Source: Pseudonocardia autotrophica
GTDB lineage: Bacteria > Actinomycetota > Actinomycetes > Mycobacteriales > Pseudonocardiaceae
Assembly: GCF_000717175.1 (NCBI RefSeq)
Contig: NZ_JNYD01000024.1
Coordinates: 25,861 to 89,860, forward strand
Length of the DNA: 64,000 bases
Reading direction: 5' to 3'
Shown: one piece after another, positions 27,221-36,799 of the stretch
How positions within the stretch are numbered: the stretch's first letter is position 1
Layout: each line of letters begins with the position of its first letter
Program-made: the position numbers and the translations under genes
Notes under the pieces: generated by a model
What the model saw: only the letters and a program-made list of their open reading frames with translations
What the model was told of the DNA's origin: nothing
Databases searched by the model: none

Positions 27221-28264
27221 ATGGCGGGCAACGGCGGTCGCCGGGTCCGGCTCGACGACGTGGCCGCCGCGGTGGGCGTCTCGCCCGCCTCGGTCTCCCT
27301 CGTGCTGCGTGGCGCGCCCGGCCCCAGCGCCGAGACCCGCGCCCGGGTGCTCGACGCGGCGCAGCGGCTCGGCTACCGGCCCGACCGGGCCGCGAGCCTG
27401 CTCGCCCGCCGCCGCAGCCGGTTGATCGGCCTGCTCATCGACGTCCGCAGCCCCTTCCACGCGGACGTCGCCGAGCACCTGCAGGACGCCGCCGAGGCCC
27501 GCGGCTACGACCTCGTGCTCTCCACCATCACCCGCAGCCGCGGCGAGGACCGCGCGGTCGAGACGCTGCTCGACTCCCGCTGCGAGGCGCTGGTCCTCAT
27601 CGGCCCGGACGCGCCCGTCGACCGGCTCAGCGAGCTCGCCGCGACGGTCCCGCTGGTGCTGCTCTGCCGCCGTCTCGACCCGCCGCCGGGCCCGGACCGG
27701 ACGCGGCCCGACGTCGTGCGCACCGCCGACGAGGCCGGCACCGCGCTGGCCGTCGACCACCTGCACGGCCTGGGGCACACCGCGATCGCCTACGTCGACG
27801 GCGGTCCCGGCACGGTGGCCCAGGACCGTCGCGACGGCTACCTGCGCGCCATGGCGGCCCGGGGGCTGGAGCCGCGGGTGCTGCCCGGCCGCGGCACGCC
27901 CGCGGGCACCGAGATCATCGGGATCCGCGCCGCCGAGGCCCTGCTCGCCGAGGGCGATCTCCCCACCGCGGTCGTCGCGTTCAACGACCGCACCGCCGTC
28001 GGACTGCTCGACGCACTGGCCCGCAACGGGATCGACGTCCCCGGCCGCGTCTCCGTGGTCGGCTACGACGACGACCCGCTCGCCCGCATGGCCCACGTCG
28101 GCCTGACCACGGTGGGGCAGGACACCGCGGGCCTCGCCGGCCGCGCGGTCGAGGCCGTGGTCGCGCGGCTGGACGGCGGGCGCGGGGAGGCGGGGCCCGA
28201 GCAGGTCCTCGAGCCCTACCTCACGGTCCGCCGCACCACCGCCGCGCTCCGCCCCTCCGACTGA
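27221..28264 (+). CDS. LacI-family transcriptional regulator
   Basis: The product is 347 residues. The N-terminal helix-turn-helix VRLDDVAAAVGVSPASVSLVLRG is followed by the hinge (RLGYRPDRAASLLARRRS) and a periplasmic-binding-protein-like sugar domain ending near FNDRTAVGLLDAL and VSVVGYDDDPLARM. It should bind the palindrome at 27025-27040 and release it with a sugar-type ligand. AGGAGGTGGG sits just before the ATG at 27221. It is divergent from the dioxygenase-SDR-IolE operon. Confidence 0.92.
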   Translation: MAGNGGRRVRLDDVAAAVGVSPASVSLVLRGAPGPSAETRARVLDAAQRLGYRPDRAASLLARRRSRLIGLLIDVRSPFHADVAEHLQDAAEARGYDLVLSTITRSRGEDRAVETLLDSRCEALVLIGPDAPVDRLSELAATVPLVLLCRRLDPPPGPDRTRPDVVRTADEAGTALAVDHLHGLGHTAIAYVDGGPGTVAQDRRDGYLRAMAARGLEPRVLPGRGTPAGTEIIGIRAAEALLAEGDLPTAVVAFNDRTAVGLLDALARNGIDVPGRVSVVGYDDDPLARMAHVGLTTVGQDTAGLAGRAVEAVVARLDGGRGEAGPEQVLEPYLTVRRTTAALRPSD

Positions 28265-28298
28265 GCACCTCAGTACCCGTGCAGGAGCGGAGCGCGCC

Positions 28299-28400
28299 GC
28301 ATTGTGGTTCCATAACGCGCTCTCGGCCCCAGATCGAGCGCATTATGGTTCCATAATGCGATCTCACGGCCGATCTGAGCGCACTGTGGTTCCACAACGC
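28299..28400. repeat. Three 41-bp-spaced palindromic repeats
   Basis: Three 20-bp elements start at 28299, 28340 and 28381, exactly 41 bases apart. The central copy is a perfect dyad, GCATTATGG-TT-CCATAATGC; the outer copies are GCATTGTGG-TT-CCATAACGC and GCACTGTGG-TT-CCACAACGC. The 21-base linkers are also partly alike (both first linkers end in GAGC or GAGC-like sequence). The array fills the gap between convergent genes. It may be a terminator array, a REP-like element or a protein-binding array. Confidence 0.85.
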
Positions 28401-28416
28401 GAGCGGGTATGAGCGT

Positions 28417-29424
28417 TCAGGCCACCGCCACCCCCGCCGGCCGGAGGGGGAGGCCGGTGGCCAGGTAGATCGCGTCGAGCTGCTCCGCGATCTCCACGCT
28501 GAAGTCCATGGTGGCGCCGCGGTGGAGGGGAGCGGTGCCGGTCAGGTACCCCCGCAGCGCGGCGAGCTGGAAGTCGTAGGTCGGGGTGGTGCCGAGCCGC
28601 TCCACCCGCTCGTCGTGGCCGACCCGAACGATCAGCCGGTCGTCGCGGTGGGGCAGGGCGTACATCGGTGCCAGCACCTCGCCGCGGGTCCCGACGACCC
28701 GGTGCGACATCTCCCAGCCCGGCGCGGCGATGTGGCAGTGGATCCGGCCCTCCGCCCCGCCCGGGAAGCGGTACGTGGCGTCGGCCCACTCGTCGACGCC
28801 CGGCGAGCGCTCGCCCGCCCGCGCGTCCACCAGTACGGGCGCGCCGCCGAGCGACGGCGCGATCATCAACAGGGTGTGCACCGCGTAGCAGCCGAGGTCC
28901 ATCAGTGCGCCGCCGGCGAGGGGGAGGGACCAGCGGACGTCGTCGGGCGGGGGCGCCGGCATCCGCATCCGAGTCTCGACGGCGGTGACCTCGCCGATCG
29001 CGCCCGCGGCGACCACCTCGGCCAGCCGCCGGTACAGCGGGTGGTGGAAGTAGTGGTAGCCGACGAACACGGGCGCGCCCGCCGCGACGGCCGCCTCGCG
29101 CACCTCACGGCACTCGGCCGCGGAGCCGGCGAAGGGCTTCTCGGCGAGCAGGGCCTTGCCCGCCGCGACGATCTGCAGGTTCCACGGCGCGTGCAGGGCG
29201 TTCGGCAGCGCGTTGTAGACGACGTCGACCTCGGGGTCGGCGAGCAGCGCCGCATAGTCCTCGACGACCCGCTCGACGCCGAAGCGGCGGGCGAACTCCT
29301 CGGCCCGCCCGCGGTCCCGGGCGGCGACGGCGACGAGCCGGTCCGGCGTGGTCGCCGAGGGCCGGACGACGGCCTCGTCGGCGATCCGGGACGCGCCGAG
29401 CAGCCCGATCCGCAGCCCGCTCAC
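28417..29424 (-). CDS. Gfo/Idh/MocA family oxidoreductase
   Basis: The product is 335 residues. The NAD(P)-binding loop is LRIGLLGASRIADEAVVRP, followed by YNALPNALHAPW and the catalytic-lysine motif LLAEKPFA, then GGALMDLGCYAVHTL with the conserved Asp-x3-His. It should oxidise a sugar or cyclitol. The GTG start overlaps the TGA of the next dehydrogenase (GTGA), so the pair is co-translated. It is the last gene of the IolR-linked operon and ends beside the 41-bp repeat array. Confidence 0.88.
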   Translation of the reverse strand: MSGLRIGLLGASRIADEAVVRPSATTPDRLVAVAARDRGRAEEFARRFGVERVVEDYAALLADPEVDVVYNALPNALHAPWNLQIVAAGKALLAEKPFAGSAAECREVREAAVAAGAPVFVGYHYFHHPLYRRLAEVVAAGAIGEVTAVETRMRMPAPPPDDVRWSLPLAGGALMDLGCYAVHTLLMIAPSLGGAPVLVDARAGERSPGVDEWADATYRFPGGAEGRIHCHIAAPGWEMSHRVVGTRGEVLAPMYALPHRDDRLIVRVGHDERVERLGTTPTYDFQLAALRGYLTGTAPLHRGATMDFSVEIAEQLDAIYLATGLPLRPAGVAVA

Positions 29425-30467
29425 GCGCTCACCTCGCTGACGGAGGCCCGTGCGTAGCCCGTGCCGGTGTACCGGACCGCGACGGTCCGGCCGGTCCGCC
29501 AGGACTCGTCCGCGGCCTCGGCGAGGTCGAAGGCCGCGAGGGCGTCCTCGCCGGAGACCTGCACGGGGGAGCGGTCGAGGACCGCGCGGGCGAAGCCGTC
29601 GAGCTCCGCGGCGTAGGCCAGCGGGTAGCGCTCCTGGAAGTCGGCGACGAGGTCGCGGCTGGTCAGACCGGGGGTGCGCCACTCGTAGCCGCGGCGGTAC
29701 GGGTTGTCGATGCGGGCGGTGGCCCGGCTGCCCATGACCTCGGTGGAGCACTCGTAGCCGTAGCCGGAGGCCCGGCTGTTGTCGATCACGCCGAGCGCAC
29801 CGGAGGCGAAGCGGAGCACCACGACGGCGGTGTCGACGTCGCCGACGGCCGCGAAGCCCTCCGGGTCGGAGACGGCGGCGCCGTGCGCGGTCACCTCGAC
29901 GACCTCGCCGACGAGCCACCGGGCGACGTCGAGGTCGTGCACGGTGACGTCGCGGAAGAAGCCGCCGGACCCGGCGAGGAACGACGCGGGGGGCGACGCC
30001 ATGTCCCGCAGCGAGCTGCGGAAGAGCGCGACCTCGCCCAGCTCGCCCGCCCGGATCCGCTCGGCCACGGCGGCCCAGTCCGGGTCGAAGCGCCGGTGGA
30101 AGCCGACCTGGAACTGCACGCCGGCCCGGCGCACCTCCTCGACGGTGGCCACGGTCGTCGCCCGGTCCAGGGCGATCGGCTTCTCGCAGAACACGTCTCG
30201 GCCCGCCTGCGCCCCCGCGACGGTCATCGGGGCGTGCGCGCCGGTCGGCGTCGCGATGGCGACGGCCTCGGCCGCGGGGTGGGCGAGCAGCTCCTCGAAG
30301 CTCGTCGTCCACGGCACGCCGTAGCGCTCGCCCGCCTCCCGCGCGACGGTGGGGTCGGCGTCGTAGACGGCGCCGAGCCGGGCGACGGAGCACCGCCCGG
30401 CGAGGTTGTCGGCGTGGATGCGGCCCATGCGGCCGAGGCCGGCGAGGCCGATGCGGAGGGTGCTCAA
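29421..30467 (-). CDS. Gfo/Idh/MocA family oxidoreductase (inositol 2-dehydrogenase-like)
   Basis: The product is 348 residues and close to IolG-type inositol dehydrogenases: LRIGLAGLGRMGRIHADNLA, AIATPTGAHAPM, FCEKPIALD (catalytic Lys) and FFRDVTVHDLDVARWLVGE (Asp and His). It should oxidise myo-inositol or a related polyol to the keto form with NAD. The start is probably TTG at 30467, with GAAAGG nine bases before it; an in-frame GTG at 30497 is the alternative. It lies 76 bases after the ABC ATPase stop in the same operon. Confidence 0.85.
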   Translation of the reverse strand: MSTLRIGLAGLGRMGRIHADNLAGRCSVARLGAVYDADPTVAREAGERYGVPWTTSFEELLAHPAAEAVAIATPTGAHAPMTVAGAQAGRDVFCEKPIALDRATTVATVEEVRRAGVQFQVGFHRRFDPDWAAVAERIRAGELGEVALFRSSLRDMASPPASFLAGSGGFFRDVTVHDLDVARWLVGEVVEVTAHGAAVSDPEGFAAVGDVDTAVVVLRFASGALGVIDNSRASGYGYECSTEVMGSRATARIDNPYRRGYEWRTPGLTSRDLVADFQERYPLAYAAELDGFARAVLDRSPVQVSGEDALAAFDLAEAADESWRTGRTVAVRYTGTGYARASVSEVSA

Positions 30468-30543
30468 GGGGAAACGCCTTTCGGGGGAGGGGCGCACACG
30501 GCTGCGGCCGGCCCCGGGCGGGGACCGGCCGCAGGTGCGCGGG

Positions 30544-31359
<816 letters not shown>

Positions 31360-31372
31360 CCGAGTCACATCC

Positions 31373-32443
31373 TCACTTGCGCCGCGAGGCGGAGTTCTTG
31401 ACGTACAGGTTGAGCAGGACCGCGAGCAGGAGCATGACGCCCAGGAAGGTCTTGAACCAGTTGGGGTCCCAACCGGCGTAGACGATGCCCTGCGTGGTCA
31501 TGCCGAAGATGAACGCGCCGATCGCGGCGCCGATGGCCGAGCCGTAGCCGCCGGTGAGCAGCGCGCCGCCGACGACCGCGGCCACGATGTAGATCAGCTC
31601 GTTGCCCACGCCGAGGCCGGCCTGCACGGTGGAGAAGTTGAACAGCAGGTGCTGGCCGAGGAACCAGGCGCAGAACGCGACGCCCATGAACAGGCCGATC
31701 TTGACCTTGGCGACCGGGACACCGACCGCGCGGGCCGAGTCCTGGTTGCCGCCGACGGCGAAGATCCAGTTGCCGGTCCTGGTGCGCAGCAGGATCCAGG
31801 TGGCGACCAGGGTGAACAGGATCCACCAGAACACCGAGACCTTGACGTTGACGAAGCCGAGGTTGACGTCGGCGGCGAAGATCGCCTTGGCCGAGTCGAA
31901 CCCGTCGAGGTCGGAGATGTTCTGGGTGGCCACGGCGCCGGTGAGCAGCTTGGTGACGCCGAGGTTGATGCCCTGCAGCATGAAGAACGTGGACAGCGTG
32001 ATCAGGAAGCTGGGCAGCTTGGTCTTGATCAGCAGCCAGCCGTTGAGGAAGCCGATGGCCAGCGCGATGACCAGCGAGGCGAGCGCGCCCACCCAGGCGT
32101 TGAGCGAGAACTGGTAGCTGATCATCGACGAGGCCAGCGCGGCCGTGGTGACTTGGACGCCGGACGACAGGTCGAACTCGCCGCCGATCATCAGCAGCGC
32201 CACGCCGAGCGCGACGATGCCGATGGTCGAGGCGGAGTAGAGGATCGTCGAGAAGGCCTCGGCGGTCCGGAAGGGCGGGGCGATCGCGAAGAAGAACACG
32301 AAGATCGCGATCGCCGCGGCGAGGGAACCGACCTCGGGCCGGGAGAGGATGCGCGCGCCGAGGGAACGCTGCACGCGCACGGGCTCGGCGCCGGTCGAGG
32401 GCGTGGACGGGGGCGACGGCGGGGTCGCGACTGGTGAGCTCAT
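31373..32443 (-). CDS. Sugar ABC transporter permease (RbsC family)
   Basis: The product is 356 residues with a Pro/Ser-rich N-terminus and about ten helices. The RbsC-family signature region reads [22 protein letters not shown], with [28 protein letters not shown] as the EAA-like ATPase contact loop. It forms the membrane channel for a pentose, hexose or cyclitol. The ATPase gene starts about 13 bases downstream. Confidence 0.92.
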   Translation of the reverse strand: MSSPVATPPSPPSTPSTGAEPVRVQRSLGARILSRPEVGSLAAAIAIFVFFFAIAPPFRTAEAFSTILYSASTIGIVALGVALLMIGGEFDLSSGVQVTTAALASSMISYQFSLNAWVGALASLVIALAIGFLNGWLLIKTKLPSFLITLSTFFMLQGINLGVTKLLTGAVATQNISDLDGFDSAKAIFAADVNLGFVNVKVSVFWWILFTLVATWILLRTRTGNWIFAVGGNQDSARAVGVPVAKVKIGLFMGVAFCAWFLGQHLLFNFSTVQAGLGVGNELIYIVAAVVGGALLTGGYGSAIGAAIGAFIFGMTTQGIVYAGWDPNWFKTFLGVMLLLAVLLNLYVKNSASRRK

Positions 32444-32513
32444 CGCTGGACGCTCCTGGATCGGGTCCCGCCCGCGGGGGCCGCCGGGTGGCGGCCCCCA
32501 CGGGCGGATCGGG

Positions 32514-33491
32514 TCAGCGGGTGTTCTTCGCCGCGTAGTCGGCGATCTTGCTGATGTTGGTGTTGTCGACGAAGGACGGGCCGGTGAGCACGGGCTTGCC
32601 GCCGCCGAGGTCGTTGCCGTTGGTCAGGTTGAGCCACAGCGACTGCACGGCCATGTAACCCTGCACGTAGGGCTGCTGGTCGACCGAGAACAGGATCTGG
32701 CCGCTCTGGATGGCCTTGGCCACGTCCGCGTTCAGGTCGAAGGTCACGACCTTGGCCTGGCTGCCCGCGTCCGTCTTGGCCTGCAGCGCGGCGAGCGCGT
32801 ACGGCGCGCCCAGCGTGACGACGTCGGTGATCGACGGGTCCTGCTGCAGCTTCGCCCCGATGGTCTGCTGGACCGACGGCAGGTCGGCGCCGTTGACCTG
32901 CAGGTTCTCCGTGCTCGGGAAGCTCTTCTTCACGCCCGCGCAGCGCGCCTCGAGCGCCACCGAACCCTGCTCCTGGACCACGCAGAGGGCCTTGCCGCCG
33001 CCGGCCTGGGCGAGCCGCTGGCCGGCGGACTGACCGGCCAGGTCCTCGTCGGAACCGAAGTACATCGGGATGTCGTACTTCTGGTACTCGTTGATGCCCG
33101 AGTTGAACGCCACGGTCGGGATCCCCGCCTGCACGGCCTTCTGGGCCGCCGGCCCGACCTGGTCGGCGAACGCGAGGGTCACGGCGATGCCGTTGACCTT
33201 GGAGTCGATGGCGTTCTGGACCAGCGTGGCCTGCTGGCCGGCGTCGTTGTTGTTCGAGTACTTCAGGTCGACGTTGAGCTCGTTGGCCGCCTGCTCGGCG
33301 CCCGCCCGGATCTTGTCCCAGAACGAGTCGCCCGGCTGCTCGTGCGTGATCATCGCGATCGTGTAGCGCTGCGCCGTGGCGTTCGTGTTGCTCTGCTGCG
33401 CACCGCCCTGGCTGCTGCAACCGGCCGCGACGAGCGCCGCTCCCGCGAGGGCCGCCACGAGGGCGACGACCCGCTTGCCTGATCGGAACAT
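32514..33491 (-). CDS. Sugar ABC transporter substrate-binding lipoprotein (RbsB family)
   Basis: The product is 325 residues with a signal peptide and lipobox V-A-A-G-C (Cys near residue 25). The mature part is an RbsB-type two-lobe binding domain: YTIAMITHEQPGDSFWDKI, GIAVTLAFADQVGPAAQKAV and VVTFDLNADVAKAIQSGQILFSVDQQPYVQGYMAV. It captures a sugar or inositol outside the cell. GAAGGA lies six bases before the ATG. The operon and its IolR-like operator suggest inositol or a related polyol as ligand. Confidence 0.92.
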   Translation of the reverse strand: MFRSGKRVVALVAALAGAALVAAGCSSQGGAQQSNTNATAQRYTIAMITHEQPGDSFWDKIRAGAEQAANELNVDLKYSNNNDAGQQATLVQNAIDSKVNGIAVTLAFADQVGPAAQKAVQAGIPTVAFNSGINEYQKYDIPMYFGSDEDLAGQSAGQRLAQAGGGKALCVVQEQGSVALEARCAGVKKSFPSTENLQVNGADLPSVQQTIGAKLQQDPSITDVVTLGAPYALAALQAKTDAGSQAKVVTFDLNADVAKAIQSGQILFSVDQQPYVQGYMAVQSLWLNLTNGNDLGGGKPVLTGPSFVDNTNISKIADYAAKNTR

Positions 33492-33539
33492 CCTTGTCCT
33501 TCCCGAACTCTCAACGGTGAGTGGTGTGGTGCGGTGCTT

Positions 33540-34427
33540 CTACAGCAACCGGACCGCGGCGTCGACGGCCCCCGAGACGTCGTCATCCGGTGGGTACAAC
33601 AGGGACCGGCCGACGACCAGCCCCTGCACGGTGGGCAGGGCGAGCGCCTTGCTCCATGTCGCGAAGGTGGCCTCCTGGTCGGTGGCCACCTCCCCGCCGA
33701 GGATCACCGCCGGGAGGGTGGTCGCGGCCATCGCCCGCGCCATGTCCTCCCCGCCGTCCCCGACGATCGGCACCTTCAGCCAGGTGTAGGCCGACGTGGT
33801 GCCCAGACCTGCGGCGACGGTCATCGCCCGGGTCATCGCTTCCACGGTGAGTTCGTTGCGGACCCGGCCGTCGATACGGCGGGACAGGAACGGTTCGACC
33901 ATGGCCATCAGGCGGTGCCCGGCGAGGCCGGACACCGCACGCCCGCAGGACTCGAGCGTGGCGACGCTGGCCGCGTCGTCGGCGTCGATCCGCAGGAGCA
34001 TCTTGCCGCCCTCGAACCCGGCGGCGGCGATGCTCGCGGGGTCGTAGGCGGTGAAGCGGTCGTCCAGCTCGAAGGCGGTGCCGGCCAGGCCCCCGCGGTT
34101 CATCGAGCCGACGACGACCTTGTCGTCGAGGGCGCCCAGCAGGAGCAGGTCCTCGAGGACGTCCGGCGTGCCGAGCACGCCGTTGACGCCGGGGCGGGAC
34201 AGGGCGAGCGCCAGCCGGTCGAGCAGGTCGGCGCGGTCGGCCATCGCCATCGGGCGGTCGCCCGCGCCGAGCGCACCCCGGGCGGGGTGGTCCGCGGCGA
34301 CCATCATGAGCCGGCCGTGCTCGCCGAAGGGCGAGGTGGGGCGACGACGGGCGGCGGCGGCCTCGGCCACGGCGTCGGGCCGGTGCGCGCGGGTGCGCAC
34401 GAGGTCCGACAGCACGGCCTCACGCAC
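33540..34427 (-). CDS. Cgl0159-type (beta/alpha)8 protein, aldolase-like
   Basis: The product is 295 residues. LMMVAADHPARGALGAGDRP, VVVGSMNRGGLAGTAFELDDRFTAYD, KMLLRID and TSAYTWLKVPIV match a class I aldolase-like barrel that sits in actinobacterial iol clusters. The conserved Lys in WLKVP could be the Schiff-base residue. It is the first gene of the operon and lies opposite the IolR-like regulator, which supports a role in cyclitol breakdown. The GTG at 34427 has only a weak ribosome site. Confidence 0.75.
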   Translation of the reverse strand: MREAVLSDLVRTRAHRPDAVAEAAAARRRPTSPFGEHGRLMMVAADHPARGALGAGDRPMAMADRADLLDRLALALSRPGVNGVLGTPDVLEDLLLLGALDDKVVVGSMNRGGLAGTAFELDDRFTAYDPASIAAAGFEGGKMLLRIDADDAASVATLESCGRAVSGLAGHRLMAMVEPFLSRRIDGRVRNELTVEAMTRAMTVAAGLGTTSAYTWLKVPIVGDGGEDMARAMAATTLPAVILGGEVATDQEATFATWSKALALPTVQGLVVGRSLLYPPDDDVSGAVDAAVRLL

Positions 34428-34471
34428 CGAGTCTCACGAGCCGCATCGCCACGTGTCCCTCCGCCGGGTGG

Positions 34472-34494
34472 CACCCGGCAGCCGTTGCCGGGTG
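34472..34494. promoter_or_regulatory. Leader hairpin upstream of the aldolase-ABC operon
   Basis: CACCCGGCA and TGCCGGGTG form a perfect 9-bp inverted repeat with a five-base loop. It lies about 45 bases upstream of the operon's first start codon, so it would fold in the 5' untranslated RNA if transcription starts near the IolR operator. Its role is unknown. Confidence 0.4.
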
Positions 34495-34566
34495 GGTGAT
34501 CGAATTCGTTGTGACTCCGAACACCGGGGATAGGTGTACGCTCGTCAGCGCTGTACGTCAATGGTT

Positions 34567-34591
34567 TGTCCTGACATATTTTGTCAGGACA
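34567..34591. promoter_or_regulatory. IolR-type operator (perfect 10-bp inverted repeat)
   Basis: TGTCCTGACA at 34567-34576 and TGTCAGGACA at 34582-34591 form a perfect inverted repeat around TATTT. Each half, in the right orientation, matches the KGWCHTRACA site I recall for Corynebacterium IolR. It lies 20 bases before the regulator's GTG, so it would autoregulate. It may also act on the divergent operon starting at 34427. A weak promoter-like pair (TTGTGA, 16 bases, TAGGTG) lies at 34509-34536. Confidence 0.8.
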
Positions 34592-34610
34592 TGGAAGGAG
34601 CGGTGACGGA

Positions 34611-35366
34611 GTGGACCGACAGGCGAGCGGAGCGTTGGTCCCGGACGTCACCCTCGACCGGACGAGTCCCGTGCCGCTCTACTACCAGGTCGCGACGAGG
34701 CTGCAGCAGCAGATCGAGGAGGGTGACATCCCCGTCGGCTCCCGGCTGGAGAACGAGGTCGAGCTCGCCGACCGGCTCGGGGTCTCCCGGCCGACGATGC
34801 GCCGCGCCATCTCCTACCTGGTCGAACGCGGGATGCTCGTGCGCAAGCGCGGCGTGGGCACCCAGGTCGTGCACCCCAAGGTCCGCCGCCCCGTCGAGCT
34901 GTCGAGCCTGTACGACGACCTGCTCAAGAGCGGGCAGGCGCCGCGCACGGAGATCCGGGAGTTCGAGGTGCGGCCCGCCCCGGACCAGATCGCCGAGGCC
35001 CTCGGGATCCCGTTCGGCGCCGAGGTCACCTGGATCGAGCGGCTGCGCTTCGCCGGCGACGAGCCGTTGGCGCTCATGCACAACGCCGTACCCGTCGACG
35101 TGATCCGGCTGCGCCGGGAGGACCTGGAGCGCAACGGGCTGTACGACCTGCTGCGCGCCGCCGGGCACGTCCCGCGCATGGCCAACCAGGTCGTCGGCGC
35201 GCGGGTGGCGAGCGCGGGGGAGGCGCGGATCCTCGACGAGGCCCGCGGCGCGCCGCTGCTCACCATGACCCGCACCGCCTGGGACGCCGCGGGCAAGGCC
35301 GTCGAGTACGGCTCGCACCTCTACCGCGCCAGCCGCTACTCGTTCGAGCTCAACCTCACCAGCTGA
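34611..35366 (+). CDS. GntR-family regulator, IolR-like
   Basis: The product is 251 residues. A GntR winged helix (PLYYQVATRLQQQIEEGDIP, then VSRPTMRRAISYLVERGMLV) precedes a UTRA/HutC-type ligand domain (VTWIERLRFAGDEPLALMHNAVP). The architecture and the matching operator just upstream suggest an IolR orthologue controlling inositol-type catabolism. The GTG at 34611 has AAGGAG about ten bases upstream. It is divergent from the aldolase-ABC-dehydrogenase operon. Confidence 0.85.
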   Translation: MDRQASGALVPDVTLDRTSPVPLYYQVATRLQQQIEEGDIPVGSRLENEVELADRLGVSRPTMRRAISYLVERGMLVRKRGVGTQVVHPKVRRPVELSSLYDDLLKSGQAPRTEIREFEVRPAPDQIAEALGIPFGAEVTWIERLRFAGDEPLALMHNAVPVDVIRLRREDLERNGLYDLLRAAGHVPRMANQVVGARVASAGEARILDEARGAPLLTMTRTAWDAAGKAVEYGSHLYRASRYSFELNLTS

Positions 35367-35382
35367 CGCGGGAAGGTTGAAT

Positions 35383-35400
35383 GCGCAACGAGCGTTGCGC
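35383..35400. promoter_or_regulatory. Palindrome GCGCAACG-AG-CGTTGCGC before the LLM oxidoreductase gene
   Basis: A perfect 8-bp inverted repeat with a two-base centre ends five bases before the ATG at 35406. It contains the ten-base palindrome AACGAGCGTT, which recurs at 60071-60080 upstream of the acyl-CoA dehydrogenase pair. It could be a TetR-type operator. As RNA it could also hide the ribosome site or end the regulator transcript. Confidence 0.5.
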
Positions 35401-35405
35401 GGGGC

Positions 35406-36458
35406 ATGACGACGAAGATCGGGTTCCTGTCCTTCGGGCACTGGCAGGACGCACCCGGGTCGCGGACCCGGTCGGCCGCCGACGCCCTGCTCCAGTCGAT
35501 CGAGCTCGCCCAGGCGGCCGAGAACCTCGGCGTCGACGGCGCGTACGTGCGCGTCCACCACTTCGAGCGGCAGCTGGCCTCGCCGTTCCCGCTGCTGTCC
35601 GCGATCGCCGCGCGGACGGACCGGATCGAGATCGGCACCGGCGTGATCGACATGCGGTACGAGAACCCGCTGTACATGGCGGAGGAGGCCGCGGCCACGG
35701 ACCTGATCAGCGGCGGGCGGCTGCAGCTCGGCGTGAGCCGGGGGTCGCCCGAGATCGCGCTGAACGGCGCCGAGTCCTTCGGGTACCGGCCGGGCGACGG
35801 GCAGACCGCCGCCGACCTCGCCCGCGCGAAGACCGAGCTGTTCCTCGCCGCGATCGACGGCGCCGCGGTGGCGACCACGGACCCGCAGCGATCCGGGGTG
35901 CGGGCCGGGCTGGCGGTCCAGCCGCAGGCGCCGGGCCTGCGCGAGCGCATCTGGTGGGGCTCCGGCACGCGGGGGACCGCCGTGTGGGCCGCCGGCCGGG
36001 GCATGAACCTGCAGAGCTCGACCCTGCTGTCCGAGGACACGGGCGAGCCGTTCGACCGGCTGCAGGCCGAGCAGATCCGCGCCTACCGCGCCGCCTGGGC
36101 CGAGCACGACCATGGGCACGACCACGGGCGCACGCCGCGGGTCTCCGTGTCCCGCAGCGTGCTGCCGGTGACCACCGACCTCGACCGCCGGTTCTTCGGG
36201 ACCCACGGCGAGGGCGACCAGGTGGGCCTGCTCGAGGGCGTCCGCGCCCGGTTCGGGCGGACCTACGTCGGCGAGCCCGACCGGCTCGCCGCCGAGCTCG
36301 CCGCCGACGAGGCGGTCCGCGAGGCCGACACGGTGCTCTTCACCGTCCCGAACCAGCTGGGCGTGGAGTACAACGCCCACATCCTCGAGACGATCGTGCG
36401 GCACGTCGCGCCGGCCATCGGCTGGTCGGGAGCCGCCGTCGGAGTTCCCCAGAACTGA
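35406..36458 (+). CDS. LLM-class flavin-dependent oxidoreductase (luciferase-like)
   Basis: The product is 350 residues with the bacterial luciferase-like barrel: GFLSFGHWQD, AENLGVDGAYVRVHHFERQLASPFPLLSAIAART, IEIGTGVIDMRYENPLYMAEEAAATDLISGGRLQLGVSRG. It should use FMNH2 or F420 as cofactor. The substrate is unknown. A His-rich insertion (HDHGHDHGR) lies near residue 235. It follows the IolR-like gene on the same strand, 39 bases on, but with its own dyad between. Confidence 0.85.
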   Translation: MTTKIGFLSFGHWQDAPGSRTRSAADALLQSIELAQAAENLGVDGAYVRVHHFERQLASPFPLLSAIAARTDRIEIGTGVIDMRYENPLYMAEEAAATDLISGGRLQLGVSRGSPEIALNGAESFGYRPGDGQTAADLARAKTELFLAAIDGAAVATTDPQRSGVRAGLAVQPQAPGLRERIWWGSGTRGTAVWAAGRGMNLQSSTLLSEDTGEPFDRLQAEQIRAYRAAWAEHDHGHDHGRTPRVSVSRSVLPVTTDLDRRFFGTHGEGDQVGLLEGVRARFGRTYVGEPDRLAAELAADEAVREADTVLFTVPNQLGVEYNAHILETIVRHVAPAIGWSGAAVGVPQN

Positions 36459-36543
36459 CGATGTGAGCTGGGCCGGAATCCGAAACACGTCCGGGCCCGC
36501 CGCCGTTGACACTGCTGGAACGTTCAAGAACACGAGGAGCGAG

Positions 36544-36717
36544 ATGAGTGAGCGCGTGCGTGCGCGGCTGCGGCTGCTGCACGACGAGTACGTGTCGGCG
36601 GTCAACTCCGCCGTCGAGGAGGGTCGCGAGGACCTGGTAGAGCGGCTGGTCGCCGACTACCCGGACGCCGCGCTGCGGATCATGGCCGAGCACGACGAGG
36701 TCCGGCGCGCCGCCTGA
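36544..36717 (+). CDS. Small helical protein, 57 residues, unknown function
   Basis: A charged, fully helical small protein with the repeated pattern RVRARLRLLHDEYVSAVNSAVEEG. GAGGAG lies about six bases before the ATG, which supports translation. No family is recognised. Confidence 0.6.
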   Translation: MSERVRARLRLLHDEYVSAVNSAVEEGREDLVERLVADYPDAALRIMAEHDEVRRAA

Positions 36718-36799
36718 CGCGCCCCGCCCGCCGGTCACGATCATGTGACACGCGGTGGTGTGCGCGCGCCGACGGCCCGGTGATGGCAGGCTCCCCGCC

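Noticed and set aside
28299..28400. 41-bp repeats as a CRISPR array
   Set aside because: Only three units, the 21-base linkers resemble each other, and there is no cas gene in the window.
34509..34536. Promoter TTGTGA-16-TAGGTG upstream of the IolR-like gene
   Set aside because: Both boxes are poor matches; kept only as a remark in the operator entry.
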